A stretch of DNA of 64,000 bases from Pseudoalteromonas sp. NC201 (GCF_002850255.1 NZ_CP022522.1:2913125-2977124); one strand, 5' to 3'. Positions 50,074 through 60,206 are shown, counted from the stretch's first letter. Numbers and translations: made by a program. Notes: generated by a model from the sequence alone, not told the origin.

Positions 50074-50483
50074 ATTTCTTCCTTGTTTGTAAGCGTTTTA
50101 GTCAGACGAATAGCGAGTGCGTCAGCTAAAATTCGAGTTTTTTTAAAACAGAAACTTGCAAATATCCGATTGCAAACTGCGCTGCTTTTTTCTTAGTCCC
50201 TAATTAAAGCTAATGCAGACTGAGGAGAACGCAACAAATTAATTACAATTTTGCTGGCAGCCTAGCTAAGACTATTAATGAGATGAGTCAGAGATGGCGG
50301 TTTAGAGCTTATACGCTATACAGCGCGTAAGTGAAGCATGAATGTATGTCATAAAAACTTCATGCAAATTTATGCACTTAACACCACGCGCGACAGAGAC
50401 TGAGCCGAGCGTAATATTTATATTATATTTTCATCGTTTCGAATGACATTAATCAGCAAAACAAGATAAATCACGGCCCAAAT
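50074..50483. other. Intergenic region without a recognised feature
   Basis: 410 bases, AT-rich at the ends. No gene, strong hairpin or repeat of the families described here is seen. The promoter of the 228-residue hypothetical should lie near 50080-50180. Confidence 0.4.
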
Positions 50484-50654
50484 TTACTTAGATTTGGATT
50501 CAGAGATTACCTCGTCTTGGCTAAACATCTCAACCTGAGCAGCTTGAGATGAGATGCTATGAGCATCAGTTGTTAACGTTAAAATAACAAACAATACAGT
50601 CATCACTGCAAATGCAATATTGACCGTTTTCCCTAAAAAGCGTGTTTTTAACAT
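50484..50654 (-). CDS. Small single-pass membrane or secreted protein
   Basis: 56 residues from the ATG at 50654, chosen because AGGAG lies 8 bases upstream; the longer frame would start inside that sequence. Basic N-terminus (MLKTRFLGK), one hydrophobic segment (IAFAVMTVLFVILTLTT) and a Ser/Glu-rich tail. A signal peptide with cleavage after DAHS is possible. No family recognised. Confidence 0.5.
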   Translation of the reverse strand: MLKTRFLGKTVNIAFAVMTVLFVILTLTTDAHSISSQAAQVEMFSQDEVISESKSK

Positions 50655-50788
50655 CACGATTTCTCCTAAACTTATCACTACTAAGCTTAGTCGAAATCGT
50701 GAGCAAAAAGGTTTAATTCAAACAAAAAAATAACTCATTAAATGCAATTATCGAAGCGTGTGGGTTTATGTGCTAGCGAACATTCGAG

Positions 50789-51253
50789 TTAATTGGTTTT
50801 ATCGCCTTGATAAGCCTGAGTTCCCCATAGTGGCACAGTTGATAAGCTATGCTTAAAACTGCCAGAGGTTTCCTTGGTGGTATAGGCTAAGTACATTAAA
50901 GTTTGATTTTTTGCATCAAAGATCCTTCTCACTTTCATTGCTTTAAAAAACACACTTTTTGATTTTTTGAACACCACTTCACCAGAATCGCTTTTGTCTA
51001 TATTTGCTAGCATTGCCGGTGTTATTTCGCTCGTTTGACGACAAGAAATAGAGCTATCGCTAGGATCTGAAAAACTCAAGTTATCTTCAACACTCGCGAC
51101 ATGGCAGGTCACGCCCGTTACAACAGGGTCAACCATAGAGTCTAGTTTTATATCTTTGAGCGTAAATAGACCAAGAGATACATCACCAACTTCACTGTCA
51201 GAGCAACCGAGTAACGAACAAGATGCCAACAATGCAAACATCAGCTTTTTCAT
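50789..51253 (-). CDS. creA: CreA-family protein
   Basis: 154-residue exported protein with a lipobox-like signal (SLLGC). The CreA family is recognised by DPVVTGVTCHVASVE, SSISCRQTSEI, KSVFFKAMKVRRIFDAKNQTLMYLAYTTKE and the end SLSTVPL. Paired Cys may form a disulfide. In enterobacteria creA sits in front of creBCD, but here it stands alone. Function uncertain. Confidence 0.88.
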   Translation of the reverse strand: MKKLMFALLASCSLLGCSDSEVGDVSLGLFTLKDIKLDSMVDPVVTGVTCHVASVEDNLSFSDPSDSSISCRQTSEITPAMLANIDKSDSGEVVFKKSKSVFFKAMKVRRIFDAKNQTLMYLAYTTKETSGSFKHSLSTVPLWGTQAYQGDKTN

Positions 51254-51592
51254 TGTTTTTCCTTAATATTATCGATGTATAAAAGAAGTATACGGAGCTA
51301 ATACTCTAAGCTATTTAAAAATTTTCGCAAATAGCCGTCTTCCATAAAGAAATAACCATTCAAAAAATCAAAATAATTATTCACAAAATACGAATAAGCA
51401 TGTTAGCATGCGCCGCAGTTTCAGGGTGGTTAAATTACCTAAAGTAAATACAAAGTATTGCCCGTCTATTTACCGCCAGCTGTATGAAATTTTCTCTAAA
51501 CTCGGGACTAAAATGTGCTACCTGCATACTTACCCATTTATAAATATTGAAATTTCGTCACGTTTAATTCTAAATTTGAGGTTCCACCATTT
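51254..51592 (+). other. Promoter-containing region upstream of the third TonB receptor
   Basis: 339 bases, very AT-rich at 51290-51400. A 62-codon frame at 51408 that would overlap the receptor start has no ribosome-binding site and is not called. No Fur-like 19-mer was found. Nothing else recognisable. Confidence 0.4.
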
Positions 51593-54040
51593 ATGAGTAA
51601 GCTCCATCCAAGCTTAGTCGCACTAGCTGTTAGTTCGAGTTTTTTTGTTGTTAATCAATCACAAGCAGAAGAAAGTAAGGCTCAAGAAAAGTCAATTGAG
51701 CGAATTCAAGTAACAGCAACTCGACGCGCAGGCACAGTTCAAGAAGCGCCATTAAACATTACCGCCGTCGACAGCGATGTAATGAGCGACCAAAATATTG
51801 GCGACCTTGAAGACGTAGCAAGATGGGTCCCAGGTTTGACAATCACAGAACAAGGTGGCCGTGAAGGTTCACCTATTATTGTTCGTGGTTTGAATACTAA
51901 TTCGTCAGAACGTGCCTCTGACTCGGGAACCGTGGCAACTTACCTCGGCGAAATCCCAATCAATGTGGATTTGCGACTAACCGATATCGAACGTGTTGAA
52001 GTCTTGATTGGCCCACAAGGTACGCTTTACGGTGCAGGCACGCTAGGTGGTGCGATTAGAACCATGCTTAAAGCACCAGTGCTTGACGTTATTGAGGGTA
52101 AACTAAGTGGTGATTTATTCAGTATCAATGATAGTGACAGCCATGGTCATGAAGTGGGTGCTGTCTTCAATATGCCTGTAGTGATGGATGAATTAGCCGT
52201 TCGTGCAAGTATTAACCGCTATCACAACCCCGGCTTTATGGATTACAGTTATGTGGTTAAGCAAGCTGGCGTTTCAAACCCAGATCCTGATTGGTCCAAT
52301 GCTGAGGATGTAAAAGCAAACATCAACGCAGTTGCGGATGCAAATGATGAGACCATTACGACCACACGGGTTTCTCTACGTTGGTTGGTGAGTGAGAATA
52401 TCGATACCACGCTGAACTATTTTCACCAGAAGCAAGAAAATGGCGCTAACTCAATTTCACAATATCAAAGCCTTGCAGCACAGCACTCGCTTGCCGATAC
52501 GATCAAACCATACGAGTCAGCCTATCGCGTGCTTGAACCTAACGAACAAGAAGACGACCTGCTTAGCCTTGAAATCAACGCCGATTTAGAGTTTGCTGAT
52601 TTAGTTTCGGCATCCGGTTGGTCAAGTAAAGAACAACAAGGCCAACGAGATCAAACCGATCTACTTTATGATATTTGGCCGGGTTATGCGGATTTTCCTA
52701 GTTTCACCGCGTTGACCAAAGACACCACAGATCAAGACACTTTTACCCAAGAGATCCGTTTAGTCTCTAAAGGGGATGACGCGCTAAATTGGATTGCTGG
52801 GGTATATTACAGTAAACAAGAAATTAGCTCGGACGATAGAGAGTACACGCCAGGACTCACGGCGTTTTGGGGCGATGAAATCGACAATATTGAGCAAGAC
52901 CTTGAGTATATTGCACTTACCAATGCCACCAGCAAAGAGTCTGCATTGTTTGGCGAAATCGGCTACGCATTTTCAGATGATTTTAATATCACAGTGGGCG
53001 CTCGTTTCTATCGCTATGATGTTAAAACTGAGTCAGCGGCTGAAACCCCGCTCTATTCTGGGGGCCTGCCAAGCCTCGAACAAATTTCATTTGAACAAGT
53101 CAGTGCCAAAGACAATGGTAGTTTGTTTAAGTTTAATGCCAATTACACTTGGCAAGATGGACTGCTGACGTACTTCACTGTCAGTGAAGGATTTAGGTTA
53201 GGCGGTGGCAACGGTTTGGAGTCCTGTCCAGAAACACTACCAGAGCAACAGATCATCTGTGCACTGCCGCATGAGCTTAGCTATAAACCAGATACCACCA
53301 CTAACTATGAGCTGGGATTAAAATCTACATGGCTGAATAACAAGCTGCATTTCAATGCCGCATTATTCAGTGTTGATTGGGAAGATGCACAGATCTCATC
53401 CGTGACGGTAAACGGTCAAGAGATCATTACCTCTAATGCTGGATCTGCGAACTCTAGTGGGATTGAGTTGTCAACCCGGGCTATGTTGAACGACCAGTGG
53501 ACGGTGTATGCAACCTATTCTTATGCAAAAGCACAGCTAACTGATGATGCACCAGCCCTGTTTGCGGTATTCAAAGAAGGTGACTATAGCGCAGAAGAAA
53601 TTGCGCTTTACCAGCCGTACTATGACGGTACAGATGGCGACCGCCTACCTGGCGCGCCAAAACAGCAGTTTTCATTCGGCTTAAGCTACGAGCAGGAAGT
53701 GTTCGACGACAAAATGCTTAACGTTAATTATGGGGTCACCGCGCAGAGTGACGTATACACGAAAGTCGGACTCAAAGCTGACGGAGAGGTATTGCCAGGA
53801 TTTGCCTTGTCTAACCTCAGTGCTAAGCTTTCAAGCGAGCAATGGGCCGTCACTTTTTATGTCGACAACCTGTTTGACAAATTTGCTTTCACCTCGGTAA
53901 GACGCGACAAGTCTTGGGCTGGTGAAGCTAAATTCGCGGCGTTAAACAAAGCCTTGCCTGAGCAGCAGCGAGTGTACGGACACTATGTCACAACACCTCG
54001 TACCGTTGGGGTCAAGCTTAACTACCAGTTTGAGTTATAA
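51593..54040 (+). CDS. TonB-dependent receptor
   Basis: 815-residue outer-membrane receptor: signal peptide (ending QSQAEE), TonB-box region (IERIQVTATR), plug (QEAPLNITAVDSDVMS; PIIVRGLNTNSSE; RVEVLIGPQGTLYGAGTLGGAI) and a long barrel. The plug is of the group common in marine bacteria for organic nutrients (carbohydrates, sterols, nucleosides) rather than the siderophore group. No Fur site is seen. A TPR-sulfotransferase gene follows, with a stem-loop between, a gene pairing commonly seen in Alteromonadales. Substrate unknown. Confidence 0.9.
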   Translation: MSKLHPSLVALAVSSSFFVVNQSQAEESKAQEKSIERIQVTATRRAGTVQEAPLNITAVDSDVMSDQNIGDLEDVARWVPGLTITEQGGREGSPIIVRGLNTNSSERASDSGTVATYLGEIPINVDLRLTDIERVEVLIGPQGTLYGAGTLGGAIRTMLKAPVLDVIEGKLSGDLFSINDSDSHGHEVGAVFNMPVVMDELAVRASINRYHNPGFMDYSYVVKQAGVSNPDPDWSNAEDVKANINAVADANDETITTTRVSLRWLVSENIDTTLNYFHQKQENGANSISQYQSLAAQHSLADTIKPYESAYRVLEPNEQEDDLLSLEINADLEFADLVSASGWSSKEQQGQRDQTDLLYDIWPGYADFPSFTALTKDTTDQDTFTQEIRLVSKGDDALNWIAGVYYSKQEISSDDREYTPGLTAFWGDEIDNIEQDLEYIALTNATSKESALFGEIGYAFSDDFNITVGARFYRYDVKTESAAETPLYSGGLPSLEQISFEQVSAKDNGSLFKFNANYTWQDGLLTYFTVSEGFRLGGGNGLESCPETLPEQQIICALPHELSYKPDTTTNYELGLKSTWLNNKLHFNAALFSVDWEDAQISSVTVNGQEIITSNAGSANSSGIELSTRAMLNDQWTVYATYSYAKAQLTDDAPALFAVFKEGDYSAEEIALYQPYYDGTDGDRLPGAPKQQFSFGLSYEQEVFDDKMLNVNYGVTAQSDVYTKVGLKADGEVLPGFALSNLSAKLSSEQWAVTFYVDNLFDKFAFTSVRRDKSWAGEAKFAALNKALPEQQRVYGHYVTTPRTVGVKLNYQFEL

Positions 54041-54058
54041 TCAGCAAAAAACTAAAAT

Positions 54059-54084
54059 AGAGAGTGAAGTTACCTTCACTCTCT
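54059..54084 (+). terminator. Stem-loop between TonB receptor and sulfotransferase genes
   Basis: AGAGAGTGAAG (54059-54069) pairs perfectly with CTTCACTCTCT (54074-54084) around a 4-base loop and is followed by TT. It ends only 10 bases before the sulfotransferase ATG, so it may work as an attenuator or translational control element as well as a terminator. Confidence 0.7.
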
Positions 54085-54094
54085 TTACGTTGCG

Positions 54095-55579
54095 ATGACA
54101 TCATACAATCAGATCCAAAGCTATATTCAACAGCGTCAATTTCAAGCGGCGCATCACGCATTAGTCGCTCGCATTAATACCAATGCCAACGATCACCACG
54201 CGTACGCCTTATTGGCCGAATTGAATATCGCTCTCGGTAATCTCAGCAAAGCACTAAAAATTTACGACAAGTGCCTAAGTTTATTTCCCTGCGCATTTTA
54301 CTCATTGAGCGCTGCCAAACTTGCGCTTTTTACCCAAGCACCATTAGTGGCAAAGCGTTATATTCTGCATTTGCTAGGTAACACACAGTTGTCGGGATCT
54401 GAGCACGATACCCTCGCAAATATATTACTGAGATTAAATCAATATACTGGCGCTGGTTGGCATTTTAGCCATGCCTATACACGCTCACCACACTGTCCTG
54501 AAATCGCGCTCAACTATGCAATGCATTTAAAGATGTCTGGTGAATTAGCACAAGCGCGGACGCTGCTTGCCTCTTTAGTGCAAGCAAACCCAAGTAATGC
54601 AAAGTGCCAGTTAGCCTACTCAGAGCTTACTCCTGTAGAATTAGCATCGACTCGCATCGCTCAGTTAGCAACTGAAATAACAGCGCAAACTACACCACTT
54701 GCATTACAGCGGCTTCACCATGCACTGGCACTCGAATACGAAAAGCAGGAAAATTATCCCAAGGCATGGCAAAGCTTTGTGGCCAGTAAACAAGCGGTCA
54801 GTGCTGAGGTTTCCTATTCATCTAAACAAATGACTGGCTATTTTCAAGCACTTGGCAAACTTCTAGACAAGCCTATTGATTTTGCTCCAGAGCAAACGCT
54901 TGCACCTGTATTTATCATTGGGCTACCACGCTCAGGCACCAGTTTAATGGAGCAGATCTTAGCGCAATTGTCGCTACAACCGCTGGGAGAAACCAGTGTA
55001 TTGCCCCAAGCACTTAGGTTTTCTCGTGACTACGACAGTAATATTCAATATATCAGCCACGCCTATAAAGAGGCTAACGCCATTGGGCAATACCGTCTCT
55101 TCACCGCGCAGTCCTTTGCTGGTGCTCAACGTTTTATAGACAAACAACCATTTCATTTTTTCTTTATCGATTTGCTTGCAAAGGCGTTTCCACGCGCGAA
55201 ATTTGTCGTGATGAAACGAGACAGAACAGATACTTGTATCGCAAACTTTCGTCAATTATATCAAACGAATAGCCCCTTTCATGGCTACTCATACCGGATG
55301 CAAGATATTCAAGCTATGTATGATAATACTTATGCGTTTTTGCAAGATGCCGCACAAAAACATCCGACTCAAATTAAGTTTGTGAATTATGAATCGCTGG
55401 TAGAAATGCCTCAGGCTGTGATGAAGGAAGTCTGTCAATTTCTCGAGTTGGATTGGCAAGACAATGCACTTCACTTTTATAAGCAGGGTTATTACTCAGC
55501 GACAGCCAGCAAAATGCAGATCAGACAACCATTGAACAATGCAAGTGTGGGCAAATATCGAAATGTATACCCAATATAG
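54095..55579 (+). CDS. TPR-containing sulfotransferase
   Basis: 494 residues. The N-terminal half (about 1-200) is made of TPR helices; the C-terminal half is a PAPS-dependent sulfotransferase with the 5'-phosphosulfate loop GLPRSGTS (about 276-283) and the 3'-phosphate motif FVVMKRDRTDTCIANFRQ. The ATG at 54095 has no recognisable ribosome-binding site and lies directly after a strong stem-loop, so either translation depends on the upstream gene or the hairpin is regulatory. The end (NASVGKYRNVYPI) seems slightly short for the family. It is placed next to a TonB receptor, and its substrate may be a protein or glycan. Confidence 0.88.
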   Translation: MTSYNQIQSYIQQRQFQAAHHALVARINTNANDHHAYALLAELNIALGNLSKALKIYDKCLSLFPCAFYSLSAAKLALFTQAPLVAKRYILHLLGNTQLSGSEHDTLANILLRLNQYTGAGWHFSHAYTRSPHCPEIALNYAMHLKMSGELAQARTLLASLVQANPSNAKCQLAYSELTPVELASTRIAQLATEITAQTTPLALQRLHHALALEYEKQENYPKAWQSFVASKQAVSAEVSYSSKQMTGYFQALGKLLDKPIDFAPEQTLAPVFIIGLPRSGTSLMEQILAQLSLQPLGETSVLPQALRFSRDYDSNIQYISHAYKEANAIGQYRLFTAQSFAGAQRFIDKQPFHFFFIDLLAKAFPRAKFVVMKRDRTDTCIANFRQLYQTNSPFHGYSYRMQDIQAMYDNTYAFLQDAAQKHPTQIKFVNYESLVEMPQAVMKEVCQFLELDWQDNALHFYKQGYYSATASKMQIRQPLNNASVGKYRNVYPI

Positions 55580-55643
55580 GAATATTGCCCCATTGCAGTG
55601 ATGATGCTAACGTTAAGCAAAAGGAATACAAAACGATAACGAT

Positions 55644-56702
55644 ATGAAGCAACTATTCCCTACTCTCTGTTTCGCAACACTTGTGGCTTGTACACCGGTC
55701 GAAATAACAAAAACCGAGCGAGCACTCACACAAGCTCAACAGCAAAGAGACATAGAAGCACAAGCACAGGCGCTCAAGACACTCAGTGAATACGACAGCG
55801 CCACATGGCAAAGCTTATATCAAAAAACACAAAATGCCTCAGCTTTACTACTAGACGCACAAATTGCTTATGAAAACGCTGATATCGTTACGGCTCAGAT
55901 AAAAGCCGCGCAATCAAAAGCACTTAACAATTCAGTGCAAGCGGATACATTGCTGCGCACCTTATCTGCCGACTATCCTCTGACGGAGCTGATTAATACA
56001 TTGGTAAAGTTACATTCTGCATCAAACCGGCATGAAATTGCACTCACGAGCTTCTTTAACCAACCTCCTAGTAAATGGAACATAATCGACGTCAATCAAA
56101 AATTGTCGCTGATCAACGCTCATATTCAAGCGATTCGAAAGCAGATTGCAGCTATTCCTGAAGGTAAAAAGCACAATGCAGTCTACCAAACTGTACTGAC
56201 GGTGGCTGAATCTCAAATTGAACAACTAGGTAAGCAGGAAAGTTTGCTTTTGCGCAACCTTCAGCAGCAGTTAAGTACCATACATGCGGAGCAATTTATA
56301 CAGCTTCATCACACAGTGACAGAGCAACTGAATAACTTTGAAGAACGAGTAGTAGCCTCAATGATCCGCCAAGATCAAAATAAATTAATTGAGACAATGC
56401 AGCACCAAAGTGAGCTGCTGTACAACATTGATCTCATGTTAAAGCAGACAGGCTCTGCAAGACATGCTGAGTTTGAGCTTTTTTACCTTGCTTATATTCA
56501 ATTGCTGAATAAGTCCAAAGATTACAGAGGGTATGCTCGACAAGGGAAAGCAGCCCTCGCATTATTTGAGCGCGCCGGAGCCCCTAATAACTTTTATCAA
56601 CAGTATCAAATGCTGGTGTCAGAGCCACTAACACTGAGCGATGATTTACTCGCTTTTGCACGCTCACAAAATGAATCAAAATTTTTGTATAGAAAATACT
56701 AG
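55644..56702 (+). CDS. Helical lipoprotein of unknown function
   Basis: 352 residues with a lipobox (LVACT, Cys near 16) and an almost wholly helical sequence, rich in Gln, Leu and Ala, with coiled-coil or TPR-like periodicity (QAQQQRDIEAQAQALKTLSEY; AVYQTVLTVAESQIEQLGK). It starts 64 bases after the sulfotransferase and may be in the same transcript. It is convergent with the VTT protein, 6 bases apart. Not recognised. Confidence 0.65.
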   Translation: MKQLFPTLCFATLVACTPVEITKTERALTQAQQQRDIEAQAQALKTLSEYDSATWQSLYQKTQNASALLLDAQIAYENADIVTAQIKAAQSKALNNSVQADTLLRTLSADYPLTELINTLVKLHSASNRHEIALTSFFNQPPSKWNIIDVNQKLSLINAHIQAIRKQIAAIPEGKKHNAVYQTVLTVAESQIEQLGKQESLLLRNLQQQLSTIHAEQFIQLHHTVTEQLNNFEERVVASMIRQDQNKLIETMQHQSELLYNIDLMLKQTGSARHAEFELFYLAYIQLLNKSKDYRGYARQGKAALALFERAGAPNNFYQQYQMLVSEPLTLSDDLLAFARSQNESKFLYRKY

Positions 56703-56708
56703 GCCCTA

Positions 56709-57290
56709 CTAGCGACTAGTTATCCACCATGCGAGCAGCACAATTGCCGTTGTGAGAATAACGGCTTTTATTTTATGTTGTTTAATTAGCTTTTCAGCCT
56801 GATCACCAGCAAAGTAAACGACCGCCGCCAAGCCAAAATAACGTAGTGAACGGGCAATACAAGTTGCAATTAGAAATTGTAATAGTGAAAACTTTGTGGC
56901 GCCAGCTGCTAACATGGCAATCTGAAAAGGTACTGGCGCAATACCTAAGGTCAACACAAACCAAAATCCCTGACTTTGCATCTGCGCTTTCACTTGCTCA
57001 AACTGAGACTGGCTCGACAGCAGCTCAATAGCGGAATCCCCCACTGCATCAAATAAATAGTAACCCAACGCATAACCAAATAAGGCACCAATCACACATC
57101 CAACCGTCGCCATTAGCGCAATTAGCCATAGTTTTTCTCGCCTTGCCTGCATTAGCGGCACCATCACAGCTTCAAGCGGAATAGGCACGATGGTTGACTC
57201 TAAAAAAGAGGCAACCGTGATCCCTTTGAGCATATTTTTTGATTCTACTAATCGCTTGGTCTTTTGCTTCAATTCAGCCGTTAGCGCCAT
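56709..57290 (-). CDS. VTT-domain (SNARE-associated/DedA-like) membrane protein
   Basis: 193 residues from the ATG at 57290, chosen because AGGGGAAG precedes it; a longer reading starts 13 codons upstream. Integral membrane protein with four to five helices. The VTT signature is ASFLESTIVPIPLEAVMVPL and the later GIAPVPFQIAMLAAGATKFSL. YqaA-like relatives are proposed phospholipid scramblases or envelope homeostasis factors. Divergent from acpH. Confidence 0.85.
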   Translation of the reverse strand: MALTAELKQKTKRLVESKNMLKGITVASFLESTIVPIPLEAVMVPLMQARREKLWLIALMATVGCVIGALFGYALGYYLFDAVGDSAIELLSSQSQFEQVKAQMQSQGFWFVLTLGIAPVPFQIAMLAAGATKFSLLQFLIATCIARSLRYFGLAAVVYFAGDQAEKLIKQHKIKAVILTTAIVLLAWWITSR

Positions 57291-57446
57291 CACACTTCCC
57301 CTGATGTTCTGAGTAATGGAGACAAGCATAGCCTAAGCTATGTTTCTCCTTCCTGAATTAAATGGTTATTCATATATGCTGGTATTTGTATGTGCGGACA
57401 AATGCGATACTCTGTTTTAGAGTGAATTATTGGGGGGGATGTTTCT

Positions 57447-58043
57447 GTGAATTATTTGGCGCATTTGTACTTTGCCAAACCAACTGCCGCATCGCACTTT
57501 GGCAACTTGCTCGGTGACTTTCAAAAAGGCGTGAATATACAAGTACTGCCCAAACCTGTGCAACTTGGTCTACAAACACATATGCAAGTCGATAAATTTA
57601 CTGATAGCCACACGATAACAAAATCTGCTAAACAACTTTTTTCGCCCGCGCGTCGCCGCTTTGCAGGCATTGCACTGGATGTGTTATATGACCACTTTTT
57701 GATTAAGCACTGGCAGCAATATCACAGCACCTCGCTTGATGACTTTAAACGTCAGAGCTTTTCATTGCTGCACGATAACTTGCACATCATGCCTGCGCAC
57801 ATGCAACGAGTCGTTAGCGCAATGACACAAAATGATTGGTTTGCCACCTATAAATCCGTAGCTGGTGTGGGTCATGCACTCGATAACATCGCCCAACGTA
57901 TTCGTTTTCAAAACCAATTTTCAGGCACTGAAGTGGATATAAAAGAGCACTACCACCAGCTTGAATCTGGATTTCAAACCTTTTTTCCGCAGTTGGTTGA
58001 GCACATAAGGCAGCAATCCATAGAGCACCAGAAAATAGAGTAA
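57447..58043 (+). CDS. acpH: ACP phosphodiesterase
   Basis: 198 residues starting at GTG. Hydrolyses the 4'-phosphopantetheine arm from acyl carrier protein. Family marks: NYLAHLYFAKPTAASHFGNLLGDF, LQTHMQVDKFTDSH, RFAGIALDVLYDHFLIKHW and a C-terminal helical part. The His/Asp metal ligands (HMQVDKFTDSH; DVLYDHF) are in place. Confidence 0.9.
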   Translation: MNYLAHLYFAKPTAASHFGNLLGDFQKGVNIQVLPKPVQLGLQTHMQVDKFTDSHTITKSAKQLFSPARRRFAGIALDVLYDHFLIKHWQQYHSTSLDDFKRQSFSLLHDNLHIMPAHMQRVVSAMTQNDWFATYKSVAGVGHALDNIAQRIRFQNQFSGTEVDIKEHYHQLESGFQTFFPQLVEHIRQQSIEHQKIE

Positions 58044-58216
58044 ACTGTCGCCGTGTTACTCAATACCAACTCGATTGCAAGGTTGCCAGGAAGGGCTGCC
58101 CCACGCTGGACACCTGTTCTTTGGCTGCTATCTAACCAGTCAAAACGGTACATAAACGCTAGGTGTATTTTATACCAATACCAGAGACAGACTACTCGTT
58201 GACGTGAAGTTTCCGA

Positions 58217-59662
58217 TTAAATCCGCTCAAAACGATATAGGCCTCGCCAAATCACCGCGCTGATCTCACCTTTATCATTCGTTTCAATGGTGACATCCGC
58301 CCCCCCTTCAAGCTCAATCAGAGTGTCTTCCTCTGTAGCAACAAACGCCATCAGGTTGTCACGGGCCATATCTAAGACGTTAAATCGCGTCCCCTCTCGG
58401 GTGATTTTCATTTTAAACTGATGATCTTTCTCATAAGCATACAGACCTTCCAATTGCTTTGCGCGTGCCTCAGGTAATGTAATCGCGGTTATCTTTTTAC
58501 TGCGTATAAAATTCCAGCCGTAATGTTCGCTGATGGCAATGCGAAGCTCACCAAATACGGTACTCGCTGAGTCGCCATTGGACATCAACACCATACCCTC
58601 ATCTTTTTCCACAAATGCTTCAAAACGATTGCTAAAGCCTTTATTTTTACCACCATGGGTGAAAACAAGCCCTTGCTCTCGCTGTTCAAGCTCTGGTCCC
58701 AAGCCCCATACGTCATGATGAACTTCAAGCATTTGCTTCGCCAGCTCTGGTGTGATGGGCCCCACGGTATTGCCTGCATACGCTTGTTGTACGGCCATAA
58801 TATATTTAGCGAGATCCACCGGAGTGGTCCAAAGACCAGCTGCGGCTTGTTCTGGATAAACATGCCAGTCCCCTTCGACTTGCTCGCCTTTATCGTCAAA
58901 CGCAGCACTGGCTTTTGACCATAAAGTTTTCGGTAGTGGTTGCGCATAGGTACTGTTGTGCATCCCTAGCGGAGTTAAAATTGCCTGTTGGACATACTCT
59001 TCAAATGGCATTTTTGTCACATCTGCCACGAGCAATTCCATTACCGTGTAGCCACCGCCAGAATAGCGCCAAGCTTTATCAGGCAAAGTGTCAACCGTCA
59101 CTAAGTCGGTATTGCCTTTACCCATTAAGACTTCAACATCAGTTGGAATTTTACTGCCACGCACATAGCCCGGAAAACCATGTTGAGTGAGCCCCGAGGT
59201 GTGAGTCATTAACTGTCTCAAAGTAACAGGATTGGCTTTGGTAAATTCGTTCGTTGGTACTTTCCAAGAGGTGAGATATTGATTAACGTCAGCATCTAAA
59301 TCGACTTTACCATCTTGTGCTAGCTTTAATACCGCAAGCGCTGCAACGGGCTTACTTATTGACCCTGCCTGAAACAGCGTTTCAGTGGTCACTTTTCGAT
59401 TTTGCTTTTTATCTGCAATGCCAAAACCCTCAGCCCACACCACTTTACCATCTTTGATCACGGCAAGGCTTAAGCCCGGCAAATGCGTTTCTTGAAGACG
59501 CGTCTGCAAATCTACAGGTTGGTATTTTTGGCCTTCTAACTGAACTCTAGGTAAAAGATTTTGTGCAACTTGTTGAACTTGATGTTGGGCCGAGTCAGTG
59601 GCGAAGGATGTCTGACTTAGCAAAGACGAGCAAAATATGGCGCAGTACAATAGTTTCGACAT
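58217..59662 (-). CDS. Serine hydrolase, beta-lactamase/D-Ala-D-Ala peptidase family
   Basis: 481 residues from the ATG at 59662 (AAGGGAAATATC upstream), rejecting a start 10 codons earlier. Signal peptide ends TSFATD. Catalytic SISK (Ser101-Lys104), YSG (in WRYSGGGYTVME) and HGG (FTHGGKNKGF). The C-terminal ~100 residues form a DUF3471-like beta domain (QLEGLYAYEKDHQFKMKIT). It is a second, distinct enzyme from the one at 13750. Followed by the rhodanese gene upstream in the same direction, 104 bases away. Substrate unknown. Confidence 0.9.
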   Translation of the reverse strand: MSKLLYCAIFCSSLLSQTSFATDSAQHQVQQVAQNLLPRVQLEGQKYQPVDLQTRLQETHLPGLSLAVIKDGKVVWAEGFGIADKKQNRKVTTETLFQAGSISKPVAALAVLKLAQDGKVDLDADVNQYLTSWKVPTNEFTKANPVTLRQLMTHTSGLTQHGFPGYVRGSKIPTDVEVLMGKGNTDLVTVDTLPDKAWRYSGGGYTVMELLVADVTKMPFEEYVQQAILTPLGMHNSTYAQPLPKTLWSKASAAFDDKGEQVEGDWHVYPEQAAAGLWTTPVDLAKYIMAVQQAYAGNTVGPITPELAKQMLEVHHDVWGLGPELEQREQGLVFTHGGKNKGFSNRFEAFVEKDEGMVLMSNGDSASTVFGELRIAISEHYGWNFIRSKKITAITLPEARAKQLEGLYAYEKDHQFKMKITREGTRFNVLDMARDNLMAFVATEEDTLIELEGGADVTIETNDKGEISAVIWRGLYRFERI

Positions 59663-59766
59663 GATATTTCCCTTGTTATTATCGTTATTCACTCACTTTA
59701 CACATTGATAAATGTGCCGTGAATGAATAACAGTATAATCATGAGATAAAGAAAAATGCACCTAAA

Positions 59767-60150
59767 TCAACTTTGTGCCTGAGACACTCGGCGATTAACG
59801 GGGTAACGCTCAAAATCCTCCCAGTAATGAATTCCACCTATCATCTCTTTTACTTGATAGCCCATTTTTGCAAGCTTATACGCGGCCTTTGTCGCGCCAT
59901 TACACCCAGGACCCCAACAATAAACCACGATTGGTGTGACCTTGTCATACTTAGCCATCGTCAGTTCGCTTATGTCTGCGCTTGGCATATTAACTGCGCC
60001 TTGAGCATGACTTTTGGCAAAGGCTTCATTCGACCTGACATCAAATAGCACAAAATCCTGCTGCCCCGTTAACATCGCCTGATAAACATCAGCACAATCC
60101 GTTTCGCAAGCCAGCTTCATTGCAAAATACTGTGATACTTCTACTTTCAT
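59767..60150 (-). CDS. Cytoplasmic rhodanese-like protein
   Basis: 127 residues without a signal peptide. Rhodanese core FVLFDVRSNEAFAKSHAQGAVNMP and an active loop VVYCWGPGCNGATKAA with Cys78 and a second Cys83, a variant with CxxxxC. General role in sulfur transfer. It lies upstream of the serine hydrolase on the same strand and next to repeat remnants. It is divergent from a LysR gene. Confidence 0.85.
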   Translation of the reverse strand: MKVEVSQYFAMKLACETDCADVYQAMLTGQQDFVLFDVRSNEAFAKSHAQGAVNMPSADISELTMAKYDKVTPIVVYCWGPGCNGATKAAYKLAKMGYQVKEMIGGIHYWEDFERYPVNRRVSQAQS

Positions 60151-60186
60151 CTTCTAACTCCTATTTAAATACTCTGGGTCCTAAAT

Positions 60187-60206
60187 AATCTGAGCTGCGG
60201 ATAATT
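60187..60206 (+). repeat. Isolated end fragment of the MITE-like repeat
   Basis: AATCTGAGCTGCGGATAATT is the right-hand end (reverse orientation) of the repeat family with one change, but lacks the rest of the element. It lies directly upstream of the deletion derivative at 60211 and may be the remnant of an earlier copy into which the latter inserted. Confidence 0.65.

Noticed and set aside
51408..51596. 62-codon frame overlapping the start of the third TonB receptor
   Set aside because: No ribosome-binding site and overlaps a well-supported start; likely promoter/leader DNA.
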